Both the position numbers and the translations under genes were made by a program. From the NCBI RefSeq assembly GCF_014203605.1, contig NZ_JACHJJ010000001.1:1-64000 (forward strand): 64,000 nt of DNA, in the 5' to 3' direction. Under the pieces are notes generated by a model. That model ran no database searches. It saw only the letters and a list, made by a program, of their open reading frames with translations, and was not told where the DNA came from. Within the stretch, counting starts at the first letter, position 1. Every line of letters begins with the position of its first letter. Below, in pieces: positions 39,437 to 47,901 of the stretch. This stretch comes from Thiemannella venezuelensis. Its GTDB lineage: Bacteria; Actinomycetota; Actinomycetes; Streptosporangiales; Streptosporangiaceae.

Positions 39437-40021
39437 TCAGGGCAGCTTGGTGGCGGAGGCCGAGGACGATTCGGTGCTGATCTTGTTACCGAACTCGTCC
39501 GACGAGGGGTCCGCCTTGTGGCCGAACTCCTCGGCCCGGTTCCGCACCCCTCCGGCCGCGCTGGAGACCTTGTCCGCCGCGGTCCGGGCCTTGTCGCTCA
39601 CCCAGTGGGACGCGTCGGCCGCGCTGCCCTTCATCGAGTCGGCCCACTGCTCGGTGTTCCTGCGGTACATCGCGAAGCCGGCGGCGCCGACGGCGACACC
39701 GGTGATCAGCAGGAGCATCGGCCAGCGGGTCCTGGTCCGCGGCGCGGGGTCGATCTTCGTCGCGGCCTGGGACAACATCGCGGTGATGCGCGGCGCGAGT
39801 TGGTCCTCGAAAGAGTGGGCGGCGGCGTCTAGTCTTGGTGCAGCCCACCCGCGGGCATCGATGATCTTCTCGGCGGCCGCGTGGCGGGCCGTCTCGCGGG
39901 CGTGGGCGGCCATCGGGCCGACCCGCTCGGCGGCTCGCATGAGCTGGTTCTTCGCCAGGCGCATACGTGCTTCCGGCATCACCATGGTGGTGCGGCGACT
40001 TCCAAATAGTGCAAGAGGCAC
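39437..40021 (-). CDS. DUF5324-like membrane protein
   Basis: This 194-residue protein has an amphipathic, Ala/Arg-rich N-terminal half (AKNQLMRAAERVGPMAAHARETARHAAAEK...). One transmembrane helix follows (~110-128, PMLLLITGVAVGAAGFAMY), then a polar, Ala/Ser/Lys-rich tail resembling LEA or YtxH-like coiled coils (KGSAADASHWVSDKARTAADKVSSAAGGVRNRAEEF). Streptomyces has a protein of this type in the same place beside ppiA, and mycobacteria have the cell-wall protein CwsA near there. The frame starts upstream, but GTG 40021 has GGGAGGAG five bases away. Role probably in envelope or division; not proven. Confidence 0.75.
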   Translation of the reverse strand: MPLALFGSRRTTMVMPEARMRLAKNQLMRAAERVGPMAAHARETARHAAAEKIIDARGWAAPRLDAAAHSFEDQLAPRITAMLSQAATKIDPAPRTRTRWPMLLLITGVAVGAAGFAMYRRNTEQWADSMKGSAADASHWVSDKARTAADKVSSAAGGVRNRAEEFGHKADPSSDEFGNKISTESSSASATKLP

Positions 40022-40200
40022 AGCAACTCCTCCCCTGTCGTTGGGGCCCCGCAGGCACCCCTTCCCGCTCGAAAGCGGCTCAATCATGACCAGCCGTGGG
40101 AGGATGCTGGTTGGGCCGGTGACGGCCGTAGTTATCAAAACACCACAAATGCAGCGCCTTTACAGGCTTTGCCAGACGATCCGAAGGGGGCAGTCCGATC

Positions 40201-40737
40201 GTGGCTGAGAAGCTGATCGCGACCCTGAACACCAACCGCGGCACCGTGAAGGTCCAGCTCTTCCCGGACCACGCGCCCAAGACCGTGCGCAACTTCGTCG
40301 AGCTGGCCGAGGGCACCCGGGAGTGGACGCACCCCGAGACCGGCGAGAAGACCAACGCCAAGCTCTACGACGGCACCATCTTCCACCGGGTCATCGACGG
40401 TTTCATGATCCAGGGCGGCGACCCGCTGGGCCAGGGCGTCGGCGGCCCGGGCTACAAGTTCGACGACGAGATCCACCCGGACCTCTACTTCAACCGCCCC
40501 TACCTGCTCGCCATGGCCAACGCCGGCATCCAGATGGGCCGGGGCACCAACGGCTCGCAGTTCTTCATCACCGTGGTGCCCACGCCGCACCTGAACGGCA
40601 AGCACACCATCTTCGGCGAGGTCGTGGAGGGCCAGGACGTCGTCGACGCCATCGCCAAGACCCCCACGGCCCGCGGCGACCGTCCGGTCGACGACGTCGT
40701 GCTGGAGTCGGTCACCGTCGACCGCGTCCAGGGCTGA
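40201..40737 (+). CDS. ppiA: Peptidylprolyl isomerase (cyclophilin)
   Basis: This 178-residue cyclophilin has the cis-trans isomerase core FHRVIDGFMIQGGDPLGQGVGGPGYKFDDE with the active-site Arg/Phe, MANAGIQMGRGTNGSQFFIT, and HTIFGEVVEGQDVVDAI. No signal peptide, so cytoplasmic. It catalyses proline isomerisation during folding. GTG 40201 has AAGGGGG upstream at slightly long spacing. Location beside rhomboid, crgA and the pkn cluster is the conserved position of ppiA (Rv0009) in mycobacteria. Confidence 0.95.
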   Translation: MAEKLIATLNTNRGTVKVQLFPDHAPKTVRNFVELAEGTREWTHPETGEKTNAKLYDGTIFHRVIDGFMIQGGDPLGQGVGGPGYKFDDEIHPDLYFNRPYLLAMANAGIQMGRGTNGSQFFITVVPTPHLNGKHTIFGEVVEGQDVVDAIAKTPTARGDRPVDDVVLESVTVDRVQG

Positions 40738-40850
40738 CCCATCCGTGCGGCGGCCGCCGGCGACCACCATCGGCGGCGGCCGCACGGACCCCGGACTCTG
40801 CGTAGGGTGGGCGGGGAAGAACGCACGGTCGAAAGGGCCACCCAGACGCC

Positions 40851-41729
40851 ATGACCACCCAGCCTCCCGGCGAGTCCGGCACGCAGGCCGTACCCACCTG
40901 CTACCGCCATCCGGACCGCGAGACCTATGTGCGCTGCCAGCGCTGCGAGCGGCCCATCTGCCCCGACTGCATGCGCGACGCCTCGGTCGGCTTCCAGTGC
41001 CCCGAGTGCGTGGCGCAGGGCGGCCGGACGGTGCGGCAGACGAAGGCGGTCTTCGGCGGCCGGGCGGTGACCGTCCCCCGGGTCACCTGGGCGCTGCTGG
41101 CCGTCAACGTCCTGGCCTACCTCGCCGAGACGGTCGCCACCGACCGGGTGCTGAACGACTTCGCGATGAGCGCGGGAGACGTCGCCTACAGGGGCGAGTG
41201 GTGGCGCCTGGTCACCGGGGCGTTCCTGCACATGCCGCTGGGCTCCGGAGGCTTCGCGCTCACCCACATCCTGTTCAACATGTGGGCGCTCTACGCTCTC
41301 GGCCCCGAGCTGGAACGGCGGCTCGGCTCCGTCCGGTTCCTGGCGCTCTACCTGCTCTCCGCGATCGGCGGCTCGGTCGCGATCTACCTGTTCGGCCTCG
41401 TCGCGGTGGGCGCCTCGGGCGCGATCTACGGCATGTTCGGCGCGCTGTTCGTGGTCTCCCGGCGGCTCGGCTACGACGCCCGGGGCGTGATCTGGCTGAT
41501 CGGCATCAACGTCGTGATCACTTTCGCGGTGCCCGGGATCAGCTGGCAGGGCCATCTCGGCGGCCTCGTCACCGGCGCCCTGGTCAGCGCGATCCTCGCC
41601 TACGCCCCGGCCAGGAGCCGGAACGCGGTGCAGTGGGGCGGGTGCGCCGCGGTCCTGCTGGCGCTGGTCGCCGTGGTCCTGCTGCTGCCGCCGTTCGCCT
41701 TCGACGCGTGGATGACGTCCGGAGGCTGA
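40851..41729 (+). CDS. Rhomboid family intramembrane serine protease with B-box-like zinc finger
   Basis: This 292-residue protein has an N-terminal zinc-binding segment (CYRHPDRETYVRCQRCERPICPDCMRDASVGFQCPEC, residues ~17-53) as in actinobacterial rhomboids. Six or seven transmembrane helices follow. The catalytic Ser lies in GASGAIYGMFGALF and the His in SWQGHLGGLVTGALV; HILFNMWALYALG supplies the oxyanion-hole region. It cleaves membrane-embedded substrates that are unknown here. ATG 40851 has GAAAGGG upstream. TAGGGT at 40803-40808 could be its -10. Conserved neighbour of ppiA and crgA. Confidence 0.93.
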   Translation: MTTQPPGESGTQAVPTCYRHPDRETYVRCQRCERPICPDCMRDASVGFQCPECVAQGGRTVRQTKAVFGGRAVTVPRVTWALLAVNVLAYLAETVATDRVLNDFAMSAGDVAYRGEWWRLVTGAFLHMPLGSGGFALTHILFNMWALYALGPELERRLGSVRFLALYLLSAIGGSVAIYLFGLVAVGASGAIYGMFGALFVVSRRLGYDARGVIWLIGINVVITFAVPGISWQGHLGGLVTGALVSAILAYAPARSRNAVQWGGCAAVLLALVAVVLLLPPFAFDAWMTSGG

Positions 41730-41761
41730 TCCACACCCTGATGCGTCCCCAGGGTGTGGAT
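41729..41761. terminator. Bidirectional terminator between rhomboid and crgA
   Basis: A 12-bp perfect inverted repeat (ATCCACACCCTG, 41729-41740, with CAGGGTGTGGAT, 41750-41761) starts at the last base of the rhomboid stop codon and lies between convergent genes. Confidence 0.85.
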
Positions 41762-41777
41762 ATGTCTGTGGAAACTT

Positions 41778-42023
41778 CTAACGCCAGCGGGTGGAGAGCA
41801 CCACACCGAAGATGATGAAAGCAAACCCGATCAGCAGGTTCCAGTCCCGGAGGTCGCCCAGGAAGGGAGCGGTGGGCGCCACGTAGTAGACGGCGATCCA
41901 CAGGATGCCGATGATCCACGAGGCCACCATGACCGGGGCCAGCCAGCGCGGGCTCACCTTGACCTGCTGGGACGTCTGCGGCGGGGTGTAGACCGCCTTC
42001 TTGCGAGCCTTGGACTTGGGCAC
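41778..42023 (-). CDS. crgA: Cell division protein CrgA
   Basis: This 81-residue CrgA has a basic cytoplasmic start (PKSKARKKAVYTPP), two transmembrane helices (~31-50 and ~62-77), and the signature WLAPVMVASWIIGILWIAVYYV...DLRDWNLLIGFAFIIFGVVLSTRWR. It interacts with FtsZ, FtsI/PBPs and CwsA to place septal peptidoglycan synthesis in actinobacteria. GTG 42023 has GCAGGAGA upstream. It is transcribed toward the rhomboid gene and diverges from trpG. Position matches Rv0011c. Confidence 0.96.
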   Translation of the reverse strand: MPKSKARKKAVYTPPQTSQQVKVSPRWLAPVMVASWIIGILWIAVYYVAPTAPFLGDLRDWNLLIGFAFIIFGVVLSTRWR

Positions 42024-42288
42024 TGGGGTTCTCCTGCGTCAACCCTGCGCGATCCGGATTGTGCGCAGGTTCTGTCAGCTAGCGTAATCGCTGGTGGGCG
42101 ACGACCGGAGTAAGGATAGTCGGCGCATGCGGGACATGGCGATCCCGCGGGCGGCCCGTTCTCCGGCGGGCGGCATCCCGGTCCACCGGGTGTCGCGTCC
42201 CCGGTGTCCCGGCGGCGGCCGTACGCTGGTGTGTCGTGCTCTCCTGGTACGAACAGTGCGTTCTCCCCGGCCGCGCGGTCGCAGGCCG

Positions 42289-42861
42289 GTGACCCGCGTC
42301 CTCGTCGTGGACAACCACGACAGCTTCGTCCACACCATCGTCCAGTACCTCCGCGAGCTCGGCGCCGACTGCGACGTGCGGCCCCGCGACCACGTCGCGG
42401 TCGGGGACGCGGCCGGCTTCGACGGGGTCCTGATCAGCCCCGGGCCCGGCACCCCCGAGGAGGCGGGGGTGAGCGTCCCGCTCGTCGGCTACTGCGAGGA
42501 GCGCGGCCTGCCGCTGCTCGGCGTCTGCCTCGGTCACCAGGCGATCGCGGTGGCGCACGGCGCGACCGTGGCGCGGGCGCCCGAGCTGATGCACGGCCGG
42601 ACGAGCGAGATCTCCCACGACGGGAGCGGCGTCTTCGCCGGGCTGCCGTCCCCGGTCGTCATGACGCGCTACCACTCGCTGGCCGTACGGCCCGAGACGG
42701 TCCCGGAGATCCTGGAGGTCACCGCGGCCACCGCCGACGGGGTGATCATGGGTCTGCGGCACCGCACGGCCCCGGTGGAGGGCGTGCAGTTCCACCCCGA
42801 GTCGGTGATCTCCGAGCACGGGCACCGGCTGCTCGGAAACTGGCTCGACGGAATCGTGTAA
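42289..42861 (+). CDS. trpG: Aminodeoxychorismate/anthranilate synthase component II (glutamine amidotransferase)
   Basis: This 190-residue class I amidotransferase has VDNHDSFVHTIVQYL, LISPGPGTPEEAG, the nucleophile motif LLGVCLGHQAIAVAHG with catalytic Cys, and VEGVQFHPESVISEHG with His and Glu. It delivers ammonia to chorismate for folate (PabA) or tryptophan (TrpG); here the position beside the pkn operon matches mycobacterial trpG (Rv0013), though the sequence alone does not separate the two roles. The frame is open upstream, but GTG 42289 begins the domain. TACGCT near 42224 may be the promoter -10. Confidence 0.9.
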   Translation: MTRVLVVDNHDSFVHTIVQYLRELGADCDVRPRDHVAVGDAAGFDGVLISPGPGTPEEAGVSVPLVGYCEERGLPLLGVCLGHQAIAVAHGATVARAPELMHGRTSEISHDGSGVFAGLPSPVVMTRYHSLAVRPETVPEILEVTAATADGVIMGLRHRTAPVEGVQFHPESVISEHGHRLLGNWLDGIV

Positions 42862-42891
42862 CGCCGGGAGCGCCCCGAGCGACTAACCAGT

Positions 42892-42930
42892 GAGCCCTTC
42901 CGCCATTGCCCCCGAGTGGCGGAGGGGCTC
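42892..42930. terminator. Terminator after trpG
   Basis: A 14-bp stem (42892-42905 with 42917-42930, one G-U pair) with an 11-base loop lies about 30 bases past the trpG stop. It separates it from the convergent pknB operon. Confidence 0.85.
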
Positions 42931-42988
42931 TCCACATGCGCCGTGGCATCCGTACGGCGCGGCCGTACGGATCAGGGGCCGCTGCACG

Positions 42989-43024
42989 GGGCAGGGCCCC
43001 CGCCGTGCGGCGGGGGCCCTGCCC
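42989..43024. terminator. Terminator of the fhaA-pknB operon
   Basis: A 16-bp perfect GC stem (42989-43004 with 43009-43024) with a GTGC tetraloop lies 18 bases past the pknB stop (minus strand). It is one of the most stable hairpins in the window. Confidence 0.9.
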
Positions 43025-43041
43025 GGTCCGTGCTGCGTGGA

Positions 43042-44904
43042 TCAGCCGTTGTCGGCCGGAGGCTCGTCGACGAACGGGTCCTCCGTCGGCTCCGTCGGGT
43101 CCTCGGTCGGGAACGGGTCCTCGGTCGGGGTCGTCGGGTCCTCGGTCGGGAACGGGTTCTCCGTCGGGGTCGGCGGCTCTCCGGTGGAGACGGTCAGCGT
43201 GATCGTGGTGTTCGGCTGGAGCTTGGATCCGGCCTCGGGCGTCTGGTTCAGCACGGTCCCCTCGGCCTGGTCGCTCGCCTGCTCGACGACCTTGACCCGG
43301 AAGCCCAGCTCCTCGAGCATCGTCTTCGCCTCGTCGACGTTGTAGCCGAGGACGGCGGGGAGCTCCTGCGCCTCCGCGGGGACGACGATCCGGACCGAGC
43401 TGCCCTTGTTGACCTTCTTGCCCGCCGGGGGGTTGCTCTCGAAGACGATGCCCTGCTTGCGGGCGGACGGCTTGGTCTGCAGGGTGGCCTTGAGGCCCAG
43501 ATCCTCCAGCAACTGCGTCGCCTCGTCCACGGACTTGCCGACCAGGTCCGGCACCTCGACCTTCTCCACGCCCTTGGAGACGACGAGGGTGACCTCGCTG
43601 CCCTTCGGGACGTCGGTGCCGGACGCGGGATCGGTCTCGATGACCGCGCCCTTCGGCTGGTCGTCGTGGAACTCCTCGGTCTTCTTGACCTTCAGCCCCA
43701 GGCCCTCCAGGGTCTTGGTCGCCGCGGCCTCCGTCTGGGAGGCCAGCGACGGGATCGTCACCTTCCCCCCCTCGGCGGAGTCGCCGGGAGAGCTCAGGAA
43801 CATGTAGCCGGCGCCGATGAACGCTCCGATGATCAGGAGCGGGATCAGGATCCAGGCGGCGGTCTTGACCGCGGTGTTGCCCTGGCTCTGCTGGCGGCGG
43901 CGGCCGCGCTCGCCGCGCCCGCCCTCCTCGGGGCCGTACTCGTACGGCGGGACGGCGGTGGTGCGCTGCGTGGCCGGGCCGCCGGCCGGCGGCTGCTGCT
44001 GCATGGTCCGGGTGGCCCCACTGTAGCCGCCGGCGGTCATCGCCATCGTCTGGGCGTCCGTCGGCATGCCCGACATGGCCCGCTGGATGTCGGCCCGCAT
44101 CTCCCCGGCGTTCTGGTAGCGGTGCGCCGGGTCCTTCGCCATCGACTTGAGCACGATGGCGTCGGCCCACTTGGGGATCTCCGGGTCGATCTGCGACGGC
44201 GGGATCGGGTCCTCGCGCACGTGCTGGTAGGCGATGGCCACGGGGGAGTCGCCGGTGAACGGCGGCTGCCCGGTCAGCAGCTCGTACAGCACGCAGCCGG
44301 TGGAGTAGATGTCGCTGCGGGCGTCGACCCGCTCGCCCCTGGCCTGCTCCGGCGAGAGGTACTGGGCGGTGCCGATGACCTGGGCGGTCTGGGTCATGGT
44401 CGCGGCCGAGTCGGCCATCGCGCGGGCGATGCCGAAGTCCATGACCTTGACGTCGCCGTTGCGGGTGATCATGATGTTCGCCGGCTTGATGTCCCGGTGC
44501 ACGATGCCGCCGCGGTGGCTGTAGTCCAGCGCCCGGAGGATCCCGTCGACCAGCTCGGCCGCGCGCTCGGGCAGCAGCCGCCGGTCGGCCCTGAGCAGGT
44601 CGCGCAGGGTGCTGCCGTCGACGTACTCCATCACGATGTAGGGGACGGGCGCCCCCTCCGAGACGTCCTCGCCCGTGTCGTAGACCGCGACGATGGACGG
44701 GTGGTTCAGTGACGCGGCGGACTGCGCCTCCCGGCGGAAACGGGCCTGGAAGGTGTGGTCCCTGGCCAGATCCGCGCGGAGGGTCTTGATCGCGACGACC
44801 CGGTCCAGCCGGATGTCCCGGGCGCGATAGACCTCGGCCATGCCGCCACGGCCGACGACGCCGTCAAGCTCGTAGCGATCGCCGAGGCGTCGGGGCTGAG
44901 TCAT
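43042..44904 (-). CDS. pknB: Ser/Thr protein kinase PknB with PASTA domains
   Basis: This kinase of ~620 residues has a Gly loop GRGGMAEVYRARD, catalytic Lys in VAIKTLRAD, HRDIKPANIM, DFGIARA and GTAQYLSPEQ activation-segment motifs. A linker and one transmembrane helix follow (WILIPLLIIGAFIGAGYMFL). Three extracellular PASTA repeats (KVTIPSLASQ..., VEVPDLVGKS..., QELPAVLGYN...) sense muropeptides or lipid II, then an acidic TEDPFPTEDP-type tail. Mycobacterial PknB has four PASTA units, so this is one short. ATG 44904 starts the kinase domain; a GTG three codons upstream is possible. It phosphorylates FHA proteins, PBPs and division factors; last gene of the operon. Confidence 0.95.
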   Translation of the reverse strand: MTQPRRLGDRYELDGVVGRGGMAEVYRARDIRLDRVVAIKTLRADLARDHTFQARFRREAQSAASLNHPSIVAVYDTGEDVSEGAPVPYIVMEYVDGSTLRDLLRADRRLLPERAAELVDGILRALDYSHRGGIVHRDIKPANIMITRNGDVKVMDFGIARAMADSAATMTQTAQVIGTAQYLSPEQARGERVDARSDIYSTGCVLYELLTGQPPFTGDSPVAIAYQHVREDPIPPSQIDPEIPKWADAIVLKSMAKDPAHRYQNAGEMRADIQRAMSGMPTDAQTMAMTAGGYSGATRTMQQQPPAGGPATQRTTAVPPYEYGPEEGGRGERGRRRQQSQGNTAVKTAAWILIPLLIIGAFIGAGYMFLSSPGDSAEGGKVTIPSLASQTEAAATKTLEGLGLKVKKTEEFHDDQPKGAVIETDPASGTDVPKGSEVTLVVSKGVEKVEVPDLVGKSVDEATQLLEDLGLKATLQTKPSARKQGIVFESNPPAGKKVNKGSSVRIVVPAEAQELPAVLGYNVDEAKTMLEELGFRVKVVEQASDQAEGTVLNQTPEAGSKLQPNTTITLTVSTGEPPTPTENPFPTEDPTTPTEDPFPTEDPTEPTEDPFVDEPPADNG

Positions 44905-44986
44905 TTCCTGCACTGTCCCTTACCGTTCATCTTGGGTGCCGGTGGGCTCTCGGGCCACCGGTGTCCATCATCGACCCCGTGACGCA

Positions 44987-46447
44987 TCACGTCTCCCCGT
45001 TCGGCGGGGTTGTGTCCCCGGGTCCGGGAGTGTCGCTCGGTGTCAGGCTCGGTGTCACCGTCGGGGTGGTGGGTGGCGGGGTCGGAGTGGTCGGGGTGGG
45101 GCTCGGGGTCGGAGACTTCTTCGTCGGCCGGGGAGTGGACGTGACCGACGTACTTACCGTAGCCGACGGCGACGGCGACGGCCGGGGCGACTTGGCAGGA
45201 GAGACCGCGGGACGGGTCGTCGCCGGCTTGCTCCTGCCGGGCTTCGCCGTGGGCGACCCGGTCACCGGGGTCGGAGGCGTGAACGGCTCCGCCGACCCCC
45301 CGTCGTCCTGCCGGCCGGCCAGGTCCTGGACCACCAGCGTGCCCAGCCCCACGGCGGCGGCGCATCCGGCCGTCACCGCGACGATCGCGCTCGCCCGCCG
45401 CAGCCCGCTCCGTCCCGGGGCCGCCCGGGGGGCGCCCGCCGTACGGGAACCGGGCGCGACGGCGGTCCGCACGTCGTCGGGACCGCCGGGCACGGGCCCG
45501 CGGTGGTCCGCGGCCGTGCCGGCCGCGACGGCCCCCTCCGGCCACCCCGCGCCCGGCGTCTCCGGCCGCACGGGGCCCGGCTCCGCCCGCCATCCGGCGG
45601 GGTCGGTGAGCATGCCCAGCTCCACCGCGCCCGCCGTGGCGAGCGCCTCGCGCAGCACGTAGGCCCGGTCGGCCAGCTCCTTGGCGCCGGCCGGCCTGCG
45701 GGCCGGGTCCTTGGCGAGGCAGGCCGCCACCAGGTCGCGTACGGCGGCGGGAACGCTCGCCGGCAGCGGGGGCGGCGGATCGTTGAGGTGCATCAGCGCG
45801 ATCGCCACCTGGTTGTCGGCGGTGAACGGCGGGCGGCCGGCCAGGCACTCGTAGGCCACGACGCCCAGCGAGTAGAGGTCGGTGGCGGGCGTCAGCACGG
45901 TCCCGGAGGCCTGCTCCGGGCTGACGTACTGGGCGGTGCCGAGCACGGTCCCGGTCTGGGTCACCGGCGCGGCCTCCAGCGCCCTGGCGATCCCGAAGTC
46001 GGTGATCTTCACCGTGCCGCCCTCGGTGACCAGCAGGTTCCCGGGCTTGATGTCCCGGTGGATGATGCCCGAGCGGTGCGCGGCGTGCAGGGCCCTGGCG
46101 GTCTGGGAGACCACGTCGAGCGTGACCTCCGCGCCCAGCGTGCCGTTGCGGGCCAGGATGTTCGCCAGCGACTCCCCGGGGACCAGCTCCATCACGAGAT
46201 AGGCGACGCCCCCGTCCTCGCCGTAGTCGTAGACCTGGGCGATGCCGGGGTCGGCCAGCCCGGCCGCGATCCTCGCCTCGGTGCGGAAGCGCTCGCGGAA
46301 GTGCGGGTCGGCCGCCACGTGCGTGCGGAGCAGCTTCACGGCCACCTCGCGGGCGAGCAGGTCGTCCCTGGCCCGCCAGACCTCGCCCATGCCGCCGGCG
46401 GCGATCCGCCCCAGCGGGCGGTATCGGCCACCGAGCAACGACGTCAT
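44987..46447 (-). CDS. pknA: Ser/Thr protein kinase PknA
   Basis: This 486-residue kinase has GRIAAGGMGEVWRARD, Lys in VAVKLLRTH, IIHRDIKPGNLLV, ITDFGIARAL and GTAQYVSPEQ. A long Pro/Ala linker precedes one transmembrane helix (ASAIVAVTAGCAAAVGLGTLVVQ). The extracellular tail is a Pro/Thr/Ser-rich low-complexity region without PASTA domains. It acts with PknB on division and cell-shape proteins such as Wag31 and FhaA/B partners. Its ATG overlaps the pbpA stop by four bases, so synthesis is coupled; the gap to pknB is ~80 bases. Confidence 0.94.
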   Translation of the reverse strand: MTSLLGGRYRPLGRIAAGGMGEVWRARDDLLAREVAVKLLRTHVAADPHFRERFRTEARIAAGLADPGIAQVYDYGEDGGVAYLVMELVPGESLANILARNGTLGAEVTLDVVSQTARALHAAHRSGIIHRDIKPGNLLVTEGGTVKITDFGIARALEAAPVTQTGTVLGTAQYVSPEQASGTVLTPATDLYSLGVVAYECLAGRPPFTADNQVAIALMHLNDPPPPLPASVPAAVRDLVAACLAKDPARRPAGAKELADRAYVLREALATAGAVELGMLTDPAGWRAEPGPVRPETPGAGWPEGAVAAGTAADHRGPVPGGPDDVRTAVAPGSRTAGAPRAAPGRSGLRRASAIVAVTAGCAAAVGLGTLVVQDLAGRQDDGGSAEPFTPPTPVTGSPTAKPGRSKPATTRPAVSPAKSPRPSPSPSATVSTSVTSTPRPTKKSPTPSPTPTTPTPPPTTPTVTPSLTPSDTPGPGDTTPPNGET

Positions 46448-47901
46448 CTACCCAGCACCGCTTCCATCACGCTCTTGGCGATGGGCGCCGCGGTCTGGCC
46501 GCCGGAGGCGTCGCTCCCGGCGCTGCCGGACTCGACGATGAGCGCGACCGCGATCTCCGGGTTCTCGGCCGGGGCGAAGGAGATGAACCAGGCGTGCGGG
46601 TCGCGGCCCTCGGCGGTCTCCGCGGTGCCGGTCTTGCCGCCGACCGTCACGCCCGGGATCTGCGCCGCGCTGGCCGTGCCGAGGTTGACGACGTTGACCA
46701 TCATCTCCCTGAGCTTGGCCGCGTTCTCCGGGCTCATCGCGGTGGAGAGCTCGTCCTGGTCGGCGGTCTCGATCTCGGTGCCCTCGGCGTCGGCGACCTT
46801 CTTCACCAGGTACGGCTTCATGACCACGCCGTCGTTGGCGATCCCGGCGGCGACCATGGCCATCTGCAGCGGCGTCATCTGGTTGTTGCGCTGCCCGATC
46901 GAGGCCTGGGCGAGCGCGGCCTGGTCCTCCTCCGGGCCGATGCTGCTGGCGGCGACCGGTATGGGGATCTCCAGCGGGTCTCCCCCGATGCCGAAATCGG
47001 TCGCCTGCTCCTTCATCGCCTCGTAGCCGAGGTCCATGCCGATCTTGCCGAACGGCGTGTTGCAGGACTTCTCCAGGGCGAACGAGAGCGTCACCCGTCC
47101 GGCGCCGCACGCCGCGCCGCCGTAGTTGGGCAGGTCCGCGGTGGTGTTGGGCAGGTCGAGCCGCTGCGGCGCGTCCACCTGGGACTGCGGGCCGAGGGAG
47201 TCGTCGCTCTTCAGGTAGGCGGCCATGGTGACGACCTTGAAGGTCGAGCCCGGCGGGTAGGTGCGCTCGATCGCCCGGTTGACCAGCGGCTTGTCCTCGT
47301 CCTTGTCCAGCTTGTTGTAGGCCTCGTTGACCTTCGCCTTGTCGGCGGGGGCAAGCAGGTTGGGGTCGTAGCTGGGCACGGAGACCATCGCCAGGATGGC
47401 CCCGGTCTTCGGCTCGATCGCGACCAGCGCGCCCTTCTTGCCGCTCGCGCTGAGCGCCTTGTAGGCCGCCTCCTGCGCCTTGGGGTTGATCGTCAGCTCG
47501 ACGTTGGCGCCCTTGGTCGTCTTGCCGGTGAACAGGTCGATGCCGCGCCGGATGACCAGGTCGGCGCTGGAGCCGTCGAGCAGGTCGTTCTTGGCCCGCT
47601 CGATGTCGCGGGTGCTCTCCGGCGCGAAGAACCCGGTGACCGGCGCGTAGACCTCGCCCCCGGGGTAGCGGCGCTTGAACGGGGTGTCCGTGTCGCCGCT
47701 CGGGACCGACTCGGCGAGCACCGTCTTGCCCGCGGTGATCAGGCCGCGCTCGACCTCGTAGCGGGCGTAGAAGTTGCGCCGGTCGCGGGCGTCCTGCTTC
47801 AGGTCCTCGGCCCGTACGGCCTGCAGGTAGTTGATGTTGAGCATGAGCAGGCCGAACATGATCATGCAGGCCAGGGCGGCGCGCTTGAGGGTGCCGTTCA
47901 T
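46444..47901 (-). CDS. pbpA: Penicillin-binding protein 2 (class B transpeptidase)
   Basis: This 485-residue class B PBP has an N-terminal anchor helix (~8-28), a pedestal/dimerisation region and a transpeptidase domain. The catalytic SxxK is YPPGSTFKVV (Ser219, Lys222), the SxN is EKSCNTPFG, and KTGTAE is VGGKTGTAE. It crosslinks peptidoglycan at the cell pole or septum with the adjacent RodA glycosyltransferase. Both ends overlap neighbouring genes by four bases. Actinobacterial PbpA of this locus is a known PknB substrate. Confidence 0.95.
   Translation of the reverse strand: MNGTLKRAALACMIMFGLLMLNINYLQAVRAEDLKQDARDRRNFYARYEVERGLITAGKTVLAESVPSGDTDTPFKRRYPGGEVYAPVTGFFAPESTRDIERAKNDLLDGSSADLVIRRGIDLFTGKTTKGANVELTINPKAQEAAYKALSASGKKGALVAIEPKTGAILAMVSVPSYDPNLLAPADKAKVNEAYNKLDKDEDKPLVNRAIERTYPPGSTFKVVTMAAYLKSDDSLGPQSQVDAPQRLDLPNTTADLPNYGGAACGAGRVTLSFALEKSCNTPFGKIGMDLGYEAMKEQATDFGIGGDPLEIPIPVAASSIGPEEDQAALAQASIGQRNNQMTPLQMAMVAAGIANDGVVMKPYLVKKVADAEGTEIETADQDELSTAMSPENAAKLREMMVNVVNLGTASAAQIPGVTVGGKTGTAETAEGRDPHAWFISFAPAENPEIAVALIVESGSAGSDASGGQTAAPIAKSVMEAVLGR

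Noticed and set aside
41761-41780. DnaA-box-like TGTGGAAAC near crgA
   Set aside because: Single imperfect site without a cluster; the origin is probably outside the window.
45000-45300. Pro/Thr/Ser-rich repeats in the PknA tail as possible recombination repeats
   Set aside because: They are a normal low-complexity extracellular tail of actinobacterial kinases, encoded in the gene frame.
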